Below, piece after piece: positions 51,606 through 62,649 of a DNA stretch of 64,000 nt (its first letter is position 1; the number at the start of each line of letters is the position of its first letter). Source of the stretch: JAJFUE01 sp041687335. Lineage in GTDB: Bacteria; Sumerlaeota; Sumerlaeia; MVZB01. The notes below the pieces were generated by a model, which was not told where the DNA came from, did not search any database, and saw nothing but the letters and a program-made list of their open reading frames with translations. A program made the translations under genes and the position numbers. The stretch is from assembly GCA_041687335.1 (NCBI GenBank), contig JAWLCE010000012.1, forward strand, positions 46,889-110,888, written 5' to 3'.

Positions 51606-53426
51606 ATGAGTCCGATGGTGCTGACGATGATCGTGATTGTCTATCTGGGGGCGGTGGCCTACCTGGGTTACCTGGGCTACCAGCAGACCCGCAACAGCGC
51701 CGACTACCTGGTCGCCGGCCGTTCGAGCCATCCGTTCGTGATGGCGCTCTCCTACGGTGCCACGTTCATCAGCACGGCGGCGATTGTCGGCTTTGGCGGC
51801 GTTGCGGCGGTCTTCGGCATGGGCCTGCTCTGGCTGGTCTTCCTCAACATCTTTGTCGGCATCTTCATCGCCTTCGTATTTTTTGGCAAGCGCACCCGCC
51901 GGATGGGCCATGCTTTGGACGCCCACACCTTTCCCGAGCTGCTCGGCCGGCGCTTCGGCTCGCGTTTCATGCAGGCGGCCGCCGGGCTGATCATCCTGGT
52001 CTTCATGCCGCTCTACGCGGCGGCGGTCTTGATCGGCGCGGCGCGCTTCATCGAGAGCACATTCGGCATCGACTACGCCATTGCCGTCTCGATGTTCAGC
52101 ATCCTGATCGCGGCCTATGTCTTCTTTGGCGGCCTCAAGGGGGTGATGTATACCGATGCGCTGCAGGGGACATTGATGCTGCTGGGCATGCTGATCCTGC
52201 TCGTGTATGCCTACGGGCGGCTGGGCGGCGTGACCGAGGCCCATCGCCGGCTCGAGGCGCTGCCGGCGACCATCGAGTCCCAGTATCAGGCGCTGATTCC
52301 CGAGATACGTGAGCTCGCCCCCGCGGGCACCGAGCCGGCGGCCCTGCTGGAGTGGCTCGGCGAAAATCGCACCGAGCCGCAGGTGGCGGCCCTCATGGCC
52401 GAGCATCCGGTGCTGACCAGCCGGGTGACGCTGGCGGGGCTTGAAAAGGGCGGCTTCCGCGGCTGGACGCGCATGCCCGCCGCCGGCAGCCGCATGTTCT
52501 ACATTCTGGTCACCAGCATCATCATGGGGGTCGGGATCGGCGTGCTGGCCCAGCCCCAGCTCGCGATGCGCTTCATGACGGTCAAGAGCGGGCGCGAGCT
52601 CAACCGCGCCGTCCTGGCCGGCGGGATCTTCATCTTGGTCATGCCGGGCACCGCCTATGTCGTCGGCAACCTGAGCAATGTCTGGTTCGCGATGCCCGAG
52701 CATGGCGGCAAGATCGCCATTGCCTCGGTGCCGGGGGGCAACCTGGACCTGATCATCCCTACTTTCATCAATCAGGCGCTGCCGCTCTGGTTCGGCGCGA
52801 TCTTCACCCTGACGCTGCTGTCGGCGGCGATGTCGACGCTCAGCTCGCAGTTTCATGCGATCGGCACCGCCATCGGGCGCGACTTCTTCGAGCGGGGCAT
52901 CCTGGGCATGCATGGTCACCGGCGCACCGTGCTGATCACCCGGCTGGGCATCATCCTCGCGCTGATCGCCACCGTGACGCTCTCATACAAGTTGCCGACG
53001 GGGATCATCGCGGCGGCGACGGCGATCTTCTTTGGCCTTTGCGCGGCGGCGTTCCTGCCGGTCTACATTGGTGGGCTCTACTGGCGGCGCATGACGCGCG
53101 CCGGCGCGGTGTCCAGTCTCTGCACCGGCTTCGGCGCCAGCTTTTTCTGGCTGATGTTCATCCAGGAGGTCGGCGGCCGCATCCCCGCCTACCTGTCCAA
53201 TCTCTGGCTCGGCGTGCCGACGCTGCTGCCCGGGCCGGTGCTGGGCATCCAGTGGAACCATGTCGATGCGCTGTTCGTGGCACTGCCGGTCTCGGCGCTG
53301 GTGGCGGTGGTGGTCTCGCTGATGACGCGGCCCGAGTCGCCCGCGCACGTGGCCCTCTGCTTCAGCGACGCCGCCCTGGCGGCACCCGCGGCCAGAACCG
53401 TAGCGGCCATGCCCTCGGTCCGTTGA
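51606..53426 (+). CDS. Sodium:solute symporter (SSS family), copy 2
   Basis: A 606-residue paralogue of the preceding symporter, same length and collinear throughout, with conserved MSPMVLT start, the same GWTRMPA and SQFHAIGTAIGRDFFERG segments, and divergence mainly in the loop after helix 6 (LAPAGTEPAALLEWLG). The 73-nt spacing and single upstream accessory peptide suggest a tandem duplication after which the two copies have drifted, possibly toward different substrates or expression. Separate RBS (GGGGGATGACGG) before the ATG. Confidence 0.9.
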   Translation: MSPMVLTMIVIVYLGAVAYLGYLGYQQTRNSADYLVAGRSSHPFVMALSYGATFISTAAIVGFGGVAAVFGMGLLWLVFLNIFVGIFIAFVFFGKRTRRMGHALDAHTFPELLGRRFGSRFMQAAAGLIILVFMPLYAAAVLIGAARFIESTFGIDYAIAVSMFSILIAAYVFFGGLKGVMYTDALQGTLMLLGMLILLVYAYGRLGGVTEAHRRLEALPATIESQYQALIPEIRELAPAGTEPAALLEWLGENRTEPQVAALMAEHPVLTSRVTLAGLEKGGFRGWTRMPAAGSRMFYILVTSIIMGVGIGVLAQPQLAMRFMTVKSGRELNRAVLAGGIFILVMPGTAYVVGNLSNVWFAMPEHGGKIAIASVPGGNLDLIIPTFINQALPLWFGAIFTLTLLSAAMSTLSSQFHAIGTAIGRDFFERGILGMHGHRRTVLITRLGIILALIATVTLSYKLPTGIIAAATAIFFGLCAAAFLPVYIGGLYWRRMTRAGAVSSLCTGFGASFFWLMFIQEVGGRIPAYLSNLWLGVPTLLPGPVLGIQWNHVDALFVALPVSALVAVVVSLMTRPESPAHVALCFSDAALAAPAARTVAAMPSVR

Positions 53427-53513
53427 GGACGGAAAAATGCGGCATCAACAGCGCCGGCGACATCTGGCGGATGAAAATGCATTGATTCAGGGAGATGACA
53501 AACGGCCGGCCGA

Positions 53514-53790
53514 GATATGTGTTTAGCATGGCGGCTGGGTAAGGGTGCCAGTATTTCACCCTGAAAGGGTGGTCACAGTTCGAAAAGCTCAAGGTGGAGC
53601 GAAGCGTAACTTTGGGTTGAGGACGGGCGAAAATAAGAGCCCTGAAGGGCGACACAGTTCACCCCTGTGGCTGCCACTGTGTCGCCCTTTCAGGGCTTTG
53701 AGGAAAATGAACCAGCGACCCAGGGTTTCGCTTCGCTCCACCCTGGGCTTTTTGACTGCCGCTGCCCCTTCAGGGCAGCCGAGTCATGAC
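53514..53790. repeat. Composite palindromic repeat element
   Basis: Starts with a copy of the TATGTGTTTAGC outer repeat (53516-53534), then two opposed copies of the CCCTGAAAGGG module: CACCCTGAAAGGGTGG (53557-53572), GGGCGACACA/TGTGTCGCCC (53647-53656 and 53679-53688), CCTTTCAGGGCTTT, ACCCAGGG...ACCCTGGG and CCCCTTCAGGGCAG. Fills the gap before ftsK (minus) and after the second symporter. Confidence 0.75.
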
Positions 53791-53792
53791 CG

Positions 53793-56408
53793 CTACTCAT
53801 CCATCTCCCGCAAATACTCTTCGGCGTCCACGATCAGGTCGCGCGGCTTGGAGCCCTGATAGGGGCCGACGATGCCTCGCTCTTCCATCAGGTCCATGAT
53901 GCGGCCGGCGCGGGCGTAGCCGATCTTCATGCGGCGCTGGATGTAGCTGACCGAGGCCTTGCGCGACTCCAGGATCAGACGCAGCGCCATGTCGTAGAGC
54001 ATCTCGTCGCTCATCGATTCCATGTCGGCGGGGGTCAGCGGTGCCGAGCCGGCGCGCCCGGCCGTCGCGAGCCGGCCCGGGCCGTCCTCGCCCGAAAAAT
54101 CGAGCCCCTCGACCTCGTCTTCGCCATCCTCGCGCACCTGGGCCTTGGCGCGCTCGGCGGGGGTGGGGCGCGTCTCAAAGTCCTCTTTTTCGTAGCGGGC
54201 CTTTTCCTGGTCGCGGATGAAATCGGCGAGGCGCTCGACCTCGGAGTCCGAGACGTAGCAGCCTTGGATTCGGAAGGGCTTGGCGCCGCCGGGGGAGTAG
54301 AGCATGTCGCCGCGGCCCAGCAGCGTCTCGGCACCGTTCAGGTCCAGGATCGTGCGTGAGTCGACCTTGGCGCTGACCTGGAAGGCGATCCGGCTGGGGA
54401 AGTTGGCCTTGATGAGACCGGTGATCACGTTGACCGAGGGGCGCTGGGTCGCCAGCACCAGGTGCATGCCGACCGCGCGCGCCATCTGCGCCAGGCGGAT
54501 GACATATTCCTCGATCTCGGCCTTGGCGACCATCATCAGGTCGGCCAGCTCGTCGATGATGATGACGATGTGCGGCATGTAGGGCATGCGCTGGCCAAGC
54601 GCCCGCCGGCCCAGCGGCATCTTGCCAGTCGCCATCGCATTGTAAGCCTCGGAGTTGCGCACGCCGAACTCGGCCAGCGTCTTGTAGCGCTGCTCCATCT
54701 GCTCGACGCACCAGGCCAGCGCGGCGGCCGCCTTGCGCGTATCGCAGACCACCGGCGCGATCAGGTGCGGGATCGCCTGGTAGATCGACAGCTCGACGCG
54801 CTTGGGGTCGATCATCGCGAACTTGACCTTGTCGGGCGGGTTGCGATAGAGCAGCGAGGCGATGATCGCATTGAGGCAGACTGACTTGCCCGAGCCGGTG
54901 GCGCCGGCAATGAGCAGGTGCGGCATCTGCGCCAGGTCGCAGATGACCGGCTCGCCGGCGATGTTGCGCCCCAGCGCGAACGCCAGGTTGCTCTTGTGGG
55001 TGCGGAATTCCTCGGTCGCCAGCAGCTCCTTGAGCATCACCGGGTTGGCGCGCTTGTTGGGGACCTCGATGCCGACGGCGGACTGGCCCGGGATCGGGGC
55101 CAGGATGCGCACGTGTTGGGCCTTGAGCGCCATCGCCAGCTCGCTCTCGAGCGCGAGGATGCGGTTGACGCGCACGCCGGGGGCCACCTTGAGCGCGAAA
55201 CGCGTGATGACGGGGCCTTGGATGACCTCGATCACCTCAACCGTAGTCTTGAACTGTTCGAGCGTCTGCTCGATCTTGCGCGAAAGGCGTTGCTGCTCGT
55301 CCTCCGACATGGTGTAGGCGGTCGGGGGCGGGTCGGTCAGCAGTCCCAGCGAGGGGAGCTGATAGGTCTGCGGGAACAGGTCGAGCTCGGCCTGGCCGGC
55401 GAGCACCGTCTGGCTTGAGCCGAGGTCCATCGGCGGCGGCGGCACTTCCATCGCCACGCCGCCGGCTTCCTCTTCGGCGGCGGCGCGGCGGCGGCCACCC
55501 ATGATGCGTCCCGAACGCGGCACCAGCGCCTTGCCCGCGGCCTCGCCCTCCTCGAGGCGCCGGCGCTGGGGCGCGGGGGCGATCTCGATAATGGGGCCGA
55601 CCGGCATGACCCGTCCGCCATCACGCTGGAAGTGGAGACCCCGGAAGAGCGAGACAAAACGAACGGGCAGACGCAGCCGCCGCAGGGCCAGCAGCGGGCG
55701 CAGCAGCCAAGTCGGTCGCGGCAGCCAGGCCAGCGGATTGAGCACGCCCAGCACCCGCAGGGCACCCAGCCAGCGCACCCGCGCCGCCAGCGCCGCCAAG
55801 GCCCGCAGCCCGCGCCAACCCAGCCGCACCAGATCGCGCAGCAGCGTTTCGGTAAACAGCACCAGCCCGACCAGCGACATCGCGCTGAGGACCAAAGTCG
55901 CCCCAAGCGGCCCCAACAGGCGGGCGATGTTCGCCCCCTCGCCGCTGATGAGGATGTTGCCCACCATCCCGCCCATCGCAAAGGCCCGGCGCGGGTCGCC
56001 GCCGATGGCTTCATCGAGCGGCAGGGCAGGCAGGCCGATCGTTTCGTGGAGGCCCTTGAGCGCCAGCAACGCACAACTGGCGACCATGATCATCAGACCG
56101 CCCAGCCCGCGCAGCCAACTGCGTCCGCTCAGGGAGAGCGGGCTGTCGCCGCGCAGAGAGTGGAAGGCGCTGACGGCGATCATGAACGGCAAGGCGAAAG
56201 CCATCGTGTTGCCGAAGGCAAAGAAAAGCTTGCCGGCGATCCAGGCGCCGATGGGGCCGATCCAGTTGATGCGCGTCTGGTAATGTTCAGCCAGCAGGGA
56301 GAGAAAAATCAGCAGGGCGAGTAAGGCCAGGACAATGCCGACGATCTCGCGCAGGAGCGAGCCGCGACCGGCGCCCGCCCAGTGGGTGGTATCAGCTTTG
56401 GTAGTCAT
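53793..56408 (-). CDS. ftsK: DNA translocase FtsK/SpoIIIE
   Basis: Septal DNA pump that clears chromosome termini and directs XerCD. The 871-residue product has four to five N-terminal transmembrane segments (about 20-190), a linker, the alpha and beta motor domains with Walker A LIAGATGSGKSVCLNA and Walker B PHIVIIIDELADLMMVA, and the C-terminal gamma winged-helix DNA-reading domain (about 800-871, DEMLYDMALRLILESRKASVSYIQRRMKIGYARAG). Complete. It heads a minus-strand unit; no strong RBS is visible. The rfaE2 gene lies 153 nt upstream. Confidence 0.95.
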   Translation of the reverse strand: MTTKADTTHWAGAGRGSLLREIVGIVLALLALLIFLSLLAEHYQTRINWIGPIGAWIAGKLFFAFGNTMAFALPFMIAVSAFHSLRGDSPLSLSGRSWLRGLGGLMIMVASCALLALKGLHETIGLPALPLDEAIGGDPRRAFAMGGMVGNILISGEGANIARLLGPLGATLVLSAMSLVGLVLFTETLLRDLVRLGWRGLRALAALAARVRWLGALRVLGVLNPLAWLPRPTWLLRPLLALRRLRLPVRFVSLFRGLHFQRDGGRVMPVGPIIEIAPAPQRRRLEEGEAAGKALVPRSGRIMGGRRRAAAEEEAGGVAMEVPPPPMDLGSSQTVLAGQAELDLFPQTYQLPSLGLLTDPPPTAYTMSEDEQQRLSRKIEQTLEQFKTTVEVIEVIQGPVITRFALKVAPGVRVNRILALESELAMALKAQHVRILAPIPGQSAVGIEVPNKRANPVMLKELLATEEFRTHKSNLAFALGRNIAGEPVICDLAQMPHLLIAGATGSGKSVCLNAIIASLLYRNPPDKVKFAMIDPKRVELSIYQAIPHLIAPVVCDTRKAAAALAWCVEQMEQRYKTLAEFGVRNSEAYNAMATGKMPLGRRALGQRMPYMPHIVIIIDELADLMMVAKAEIEEYVIRLAQMARAVGMHLVLATQRPSVNVITGLIKANFPSRIAFQVSAKVDSRTILDLNGAETLLGRGDMLYSPGGAKPFRIQGCYVSDSEVERLADFIRDQEKARYEKEDFETRPTPAERAKAQVREDGEDEVEGLDFSGEDGPGRLATAGRAGSAPLTPADMESMSDEMLYDMALRLILESRKASVSYIQRRMKIGYARAGRIMDLMEERGIVGPYQGSKPRDLIVDAEEYLREMDE

Positions 56409-56561
56409 ATGTATCGGACCAGCGTCTCAAGCCCGCAACATCGGGCCGGCTTCAACGGGAACAACAACCCATTCTAAGGAATGTATGTCTGGCGCCCCGG
56501 CATCCGCAAGACTTTTCGACATTTTTTCGCCTGAAGTTGAGCCTCTGGGCATGCGGGCGGC

Positions 56562-57056
56562 TCAGCCCTCGGTCTCGCGAATCTGGCGCATGATCGTCTT
56601 GCTGGCGTTGACCTTGGGCGCGCCGGTGATTGCCACGCGAATCCCCAACTCGTCGGCGATGCCGCGCTCGGGCACGCCCTCGGCGGTGTAGTCGGTCCCC
56701 TTGGCATGCACATCGGGCTTGATGGCGCGCAGGCAGCGCTCGGCAGTCTCTTCCTCGAAGATCACCACCCGGTCGACCGCCTCCATCGCGGCCAGCAGCT
56801 CGGCGCGCTCGGCCTCGGGCATGATCGGCCGGCCGGGACCCTTGATCGCCCGCTCGCTGGCGTCGCTGTTGACGCCGACGATCAAGACGTCGCCCTCGGC
56901 GCGCGAGGCGTTCAGGTATGAAACATGCCCGGCGTGCAGGATATCGAAGCAGCCGTTGGCAAAGACGACTTGTTTGCCCATGTATTGCTGCTCACGGGCG
57001 AAGGCGACGGCTTGCTCGAGCGTGACGATATGATCGGCGGGGTTGAAATCGGGCAT
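56562..57056 (-). CDS. rfaE2: D-glycero-beta-D-manno-heptose-1-phosphate adenylyltransferase domain (RfaE domain II)
   Basis: A 164-residue cytidylyltransferase-fold enzyme: VVFANGCFDILHAGHVSYLNASRAEGD (the HxGH nucleotide-binding motif), IVGVNSDASERAIKGPGRP, FEEETAERCLRAIKPDVHAKGTDYT. It adenylylates heptose-1-phosphate to make ADP-heptose for LPS core. The kinase half (domain I) of HldE is absent here, so this is a stand-alone domain II. MPDFN at 57056 is preferred over 57104 because AAGGG is well placed. Confidence 0.9.
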   Translation of the reverse strand: MPDFNPADHIVTLEQAVAFAREQQYMGKQVVFANGCFDILHAGHVSYLNASRAEGDVLIVGVNSDASERAIKGPGRPIMPEAERAELLAAMEAVDRVVIFEEETAERCLRAIKPDVHAKGTDYTAEGVPERGIADELGIRVAITGAPKVNASKTIMRQIRETEG

Positions 57057-57139
57057 GGTCCATCCCTTGTGCGAGGTGAGCGCGGCTCCACGGGGAGCGT
57101 TCATCTGATTATCCCAGCGCAGCCTTCGGCCGCAACCAA

Positions 57140-57360
57140 ATATATTGAACCGCCAAGGCGCAGAGGACGCAGAGGAAGCGCAAAGTGATCAAGCCTGGAC
57201 AAGTTCTGATGTTGGGATTGACAGCCGTGGGTTGATTCCCTGCCCATTCCGTCAAATACCCAGCCCCGAATGGGGCGACCGCGAGTAGCCGGGGGTGACC
57301 GCGAACCCCCGGTCAAGCCCCAAATTCATCAGAGCCCCGAAGGGGCGGCCGAATCTTCGC
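57140..57360. repeat. GCAGAG and AGCCCCGAA-GGGGC palindromic repeats
   Basis: The gap 57057-57410 has no gene. At 57150-57185 it holds the CGCCAAGGCGCAGAGGACGCAG phrase also seen near 13165, and at 57250-57345 AGCCCCGAATGGGGCG, GGGGGTGACC...CCCCCGGTC and AGCCCCGAAGGGGCGG. Confidence 0.6.
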
Positions 57361-57410
57361 AAGATAAAAAGAAACCCAAGGATAGTAAAACAGGGGCGGG
57401 GGCAAAGTCA

Positions 57411-58691
57411 TCAGGCTTTGAAGGCGAGCATGAGTCCCAGCAGCAGCGGCAAATAGATGATGGTGGCGAAAAACAGGCGCATCGCCGCGCGCTCGGCCGG
57501 CCGCAGCGTAAAGACGGCGGCGAACCAGGCCAGCGCCAGTCCCAGCGCCAGGGCGCCGCCGGCGTAGACCCAGCCGGTCATCCCCAGGCGCAGCGGCAGG
57601 AGGCTGACGGCGATCAGTGCGATCGAGTAGAGCAGCATCTGGAGGCCGGTGGCGCGGCCGCGCTCGTCGAGCACGCTGTACATCGGCATGCCGGCGGCGG
57701 CGTATTGAGCGCGGTATTTCCAGGCGATGGCTAGGAAGTGCGGGACCTGCCAGAGAAACATGATGTGGAAGAGGATCCAAGCGCGGGCGTCGAGCGACCC
57801 GGCGGCGGCGACCCAGCCGATCAGCGGCGGCAGCGCGCCCGAGACCGCCCCGGCCAGCGTGGACAAGGTATTGATGCGCTTGAGCGGAGTGTAGAGGAAG
57901 TTGTAGACCGCCAGCGTCAGCGCGGCCAGGAAGGCCGCCGCCGGGCTGACCGCCAGCGCCAGCAGGGCCAGCCCCGCCACCGCGAGGGCCGCCCCCAGCC
58001 GCAGCGCGACCGCCGGATCGATGCGCCCGGCCGGCAGCGGGCGGCTGGCCGTGCGCGGCATATAGGCGTCCGAGTCGCGCTCGCTGAACTGGTTGAGGGC
58101 GCTCGCGCCGGCCGCCACCAGACCCGTGCCCAGCAGCGTCGCGGCAGCCAGCGGCAGGTTCAGGCCCCCAGCCGCGCCCATGTAAAAGCCGACCATCGTC
58201 GTCACCAGCACCAGGCCGTTGAGGCCGGGCTTGAAAAGGGCCGCGATGTCGCTCGGGATGGGTCGCGCCGGCGCGCGCACGGGAACGGCCGCGGCCGCGG
58301 CCAACACCAGCACCCCGCCGATGGCCGTGGAGAAAATCAACTGCATGGTGGCCAGGGGCGCCGGCGCCAAGAGCGCCAGCGGCATCGCCAGCGCCGCCCC
58401 GCGTCCCAACCGTGCGGCGGCCCGCGCCCCACGCGCCGCGACGACCGGGCGCTCGGCGGCGGCCCAGCCGGCGGCCAGCCACAACAGCGGCGACCCCAGC
58501 AGCGCCAGCGCCAGCAGCCCGGCCAGCTCCTCGGACTGGACGGCCGGGTTCAATCGCGCCGCGGCCTGCGCCCAGGCATAGGCCAGCAGCAAGGCCGGCA
58601 GTGCGGTCCAGAGCCGGTCAAAACGGCCGGCGCGGCCGCCCCCCAAGGGGATGCCGTTGACGGTCGAGGCACTGGCGAAGGAACCATTCAT
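57411..58691 (-). CDS. ctaB: Protoheme IX farnesyltransferase (heme O synthase) with N-terminal membrane extension
   Basis: UbiA-family prenyltransferase adding the farnesyl tail to heme b, needed for heme O/A oxidase. The 426-residue product has a CtaB core (about 150-426) with the prenyl-binding motif NQFSERDSDAYMPRTASRPLPAG (Glu in place of the first Asp of NxxxDxxxD), YNFLYTPLKRIN and YSVLDERGRATG. The first about 145 residues form four additional membrane helices not normally in CtaB (about 300 residues); too short to be a CtaA (heme A synthase) domain. Last gene of the cox operon. Confidence 0.9.
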   Translation of the reverse strand: MNGSFASASTVNGIPLGGGRAGRFDRLWTALPALLLAYAWAQAAARLNPAVQSEELAGLLALALLGSPLLWLAAGWAAAERPVVAARGARAAARLGRGAALAMPLALLAPAPLATMQLIFSTAIGGVLVLAAAAAVPVRAPARPIPSDIAALFKPGLNGLVLVTTMVGFYMGAAGGLNLPLAAATLLGTGLVAAGASALNQFSERDSDAYMPRTASRPLPAGRIDPAVALRLGAALAVAGLALLALAVSPAAAFLAALTLAVYNFLYTPLKRINTLSTLAGAVSGALPPLIGWVAAAGSLDARAWILFHIMFLWQVPHFLAIAWKYRAQYAAAGMPMYSVLDERGRATGLQMLLYSIALIAVSLLPLRLGMTGWVYAGGALALGLALAWFAAVFTLRPAERAAMRLFFATIIYLPLLLGLMLAFKA

Positions 58692-58703
58692 GGTCAAAAT
58701 CCT

Positions 58704-59186
58704 TTATAACACCGGCGCGGTTTCAGGCGGAAGCTCCGTCGCCGCCGGCTCGGGCTCGGCCGGGTCCTCGCTCGCCGGATGCTGGAAGCGCGCACCGATG
58801 CGGTTCATCTGCGGGGCGAGCGGATGGGCCTCCTCGGGATTGAACTGGCCTCGCGTCAAAGGGTCGATCAAAGTGAGCCCAAAGAAGATGACGACGAAGA
58901 AGAGACTGCCCAGCAGCGCCGCCAGGTTGAAACGCTCCCCATGCAGCAGGTGCATGAAAAAAAGCGCCACCAACCCGGCCTTGACCGTAGCGATGGCCAG
59001 CGCCAGTGCGATGCTGAGGTTGGTCAGGAAGCTGTGGCCGCCGCCGTCACCCCATGGATCGGGCGCCGGTTGCAGCGCGCCCAGCACGAGCGACTGCCCG
59101 ACGGTCGCCAGCGTCAGCAGGCAAAGCCCGCCAAAGACGGCCAGATAGACCCACAGCGGGGTGACGTGGTGCGTTGCAGCTTTCAT
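58704..59186 (-). CDS. Cytochrome c oxidase subunit IV-like protein
   Basis: A 160-residue protein with three transmembrane helices and the SFLTNLSIALALAIATVKAGLVALFFMHLLHGERFN segment typical of bacterial subunit IV (CtaF/CoxD), which stabilises the oxidase. A short acidic-Pro tail follows. Start 59186 has GGGAG in place. Fourth cox gene, before ctaB. Confidence 0.86.
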   Translation of the reverse strand: MKAATHHVTPLWVYLAVFGGLCLLTLATVGQSLVLGALQPAPDPWGDGGGHSFLTNLSIALALAIATVKAGLVALFFMHLLHGERFNLAALLGSLFFVVIFFGLTLIDPLTRGQFNPEEAHPLAPQMNRIGARFQHPASEDPAEPEPAATELPPETAPVL

Positions 59187-59214
59187 CAGGTTCTCCCGAT
59201 ACCTCATTCCATTC

Positions 59215-59891
59215 TCAATCAATCAGGTAGAGCAGCGGGAAGAGGTAGATCCAAACAAGGTCCACCAGGTGCCAGTAAAGCCCGACGCACTCGACCGGGT
59301 AGTAATACTCGCCCCCGAAGTCCTGGCGGCGCGCGCGCGCCAGCAGCCAGCCGATCGCGGCCATACCGATCAGCACGTGGATCCCATGCAGCGCCGTCAT
59401 CACGAAATAGATGCTGAAGAAGTTGCGCGCATAGGGCAGGTCGGCCAGACCGGCGGCCTCCGCGCCGTGGGGGCTAAACCAAAACCCGGGAGCAATCCCC
59501 CGGTGCAGCTTGTGGGAGTATTCGAAATACTTGACGACCAGGAAGACTCCCGCCAGCGCGAGCGTCGAGGCCAGCAGGAGCGCCAGCTGGCGGTGGCGAC
59601 CCAGTTGCGCCGCGCGCACGGCCAGCGCCATCGTCAGGCTGCTGGTCAGCAGCACGAAGGTGTTGAGCATTCCCATCCGCCAATCGAGCAACTGACTGGC
59701 GGCCTGGAAGACCTCGGGGTGCAGCGCCCGGTAGACGGCGTAACCGACGAATAGGCCGCTGAAGAGCAGAATCTCGGTCAGCAGAAAGACCCACATCCCC
59801 AGCACGGCGGAGTCGTGCTGTTGCTTCATCGACTCGAAGTGGTGGGCCAGCGGCGGCGCCGGCCGGCCGGAAATGGTCGCAAGCGGCTGGC

Positions 59892-59895
<4 letters not shown>
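59215..59895 (-). CDS. coxC: Cytochrome c oxidase subunit III
   Basis: A 226-residue membrane protein of the CoxC family, no metal: GMWVFLLTEILLFSGLFVGYAVYRALHPEVF (helices I-II), LNTFVLLTSSLTMALAVRAAQ, FFSIYFVMTALHGIHVLIGM, and C-terminal YYPVECVGLYWHLVDLVWIYLFPLLYL. Its ATG overlaps the coxA stop by four bases. Seven helices fit the long form. Confidence 0.94.
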
Positions 59896-61541
<1,646 letters not shown>

Positions 61542-61552
61542 GTTGCGGCCGC

Positions 61553-62500
61553 TCACTGCTCCAGGGATTTGATGTATTCGATCAACGCGCCCACCTGCTC
61601 GGGCTTCAGGTGCGGGAAGGCGGGCATCGAGGCGCTGTAGCCATCGACGACCTTGGCGTTGGGGTTGACGATCGACTCGCGCAGGTATTCCTCGTCCACC
61701 GTCACGGCGTCGCCGCCCGTCAGCGGCTGGCGATGTCCGAAGATGCCGTTGAGGGGCGGCCCGACCAGGCGCGTGCCGTCGACGGCGTGGCAGGCGTTGC
61801 AGGCATTCTGGCGGAAGAGCAGCGCGCCGTATTCGGCCATCGAGAGCTGCGAGATATCACCAACCCCGCCCGACTCGACCCAGGCGCGGTATTCTTCCTC
61901 GCTCTTGACGATGACCGTGCCGATCATGTCCGAATGCGAGGTGCCGCAATACTCGGTGCAGAAGATGACGAACTCACCCTCCATGGTGGCCTCGAACCAA
62001 AGGGTGGTATAGCGGTTGGGCAGCACGTCCTGCTTGACGCGAAAGGCGGGCACGAAAAAGCTGTGGATCACGTCCTCACTGGCCATCACCAGCTTGACAG
62101 GCCGTCCGACCGGCACCACCAGCTCGCCGGGAGAGACGATCCCCTCGCGCGGGTAGGAAAAACTCCAGCTCCACTGGCGGCCGGTGACGTAGACTTCGAG
62201 GGCGCCATCGGGGGCGACGCGGCCGGCCATATAGGCATTGAAGCCCATCGTGAAGATCGCCGCCAGGATCAGCAGTGGGGTGACGGACCAGAAGATTTCG
62301 AGGGCGTGGTTGTGGGTCAGGTCGGGCGTGGTAGCCTCCGCGCGCCGGCGCCGGTAGCGGATGACGAAGGTCAGCATCAGCCCGACGATCAAGAGGAAAA
62401 AGAAAATGGAGATTCCGAGGACGAAATAATGGACCGCATCGACGGCGGGGGCCAGCGTCGAGGCCTGAGAAGGGAGAAACGGACCGGCGGCAGCATCCAT
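61553..62500 (-). CDS. coxB: Cytochrome c oxidase subunit II fused to cytochrome c
   Basis: A 315-residue CoxB with two N-terminal transmembrane helices, the CuA cupredoxin domain (ASEDVIHSFFVPAFRVKQD and CTEYCGTSHSDM, all ligands present) and a C-terminal cytochrome c domain (about 230-315) with the heme motif CNACH and axial Met in ASMPAF. The fused cytochrome c is usual for caa3-type oxidases. Start 62500 (MDAAAG) is favoured over in-frame ATGs further upstream. First gene of the operon coxB-A-C-D-ctaB. Confidence 0.95.
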   Translation of the reverse strand: MDAAAGPFLPSQASTLAPAVDAVHYFVLGISIFFFLLIVGLMLTFVIRYRRRRAEATTPDLTHNHALEIFWSVTPLLILAAIFTMGFNAYMAGRVAPDGALEVYVTGRQWSWSFSYPREGIVSPGELVVPVGRPVKLVMASEDVIHSFFVPAFRVKQDVLPNRYTTLWFEATMEGEFVIFCTEYCGTSHSDMIGTVIVKSEEEYRAWVESGGVGDISQLSMAEYGALLFRQNACNACHAVDGTRLVGPPLNGIFGHRQPLTGGDAVTVDEEYLRESIVNPNAKVVDGYSASMPAFPHLKPEQVGALIEYIKSLEQ

Positions 62501-62649
62501 GGCGCAAAATCCATAACGCGATGAGTTTATCATGTGTGAGTCGATAGCCCCAGCCGGGGCGTCGGTTGGTTGGTCGCCGGCCGGCGAACGATCCTTACAA
62601 CCCCGCCGCTTGGGTGAGCATTGCGTCAAGGAGAATCGTCGGCCATGCC

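Noticed and set aside
49694..52919. Minus-strand frames opposite the two symporters
   Set aside because: Duplicate shadows of the two paralogous symporter genes.
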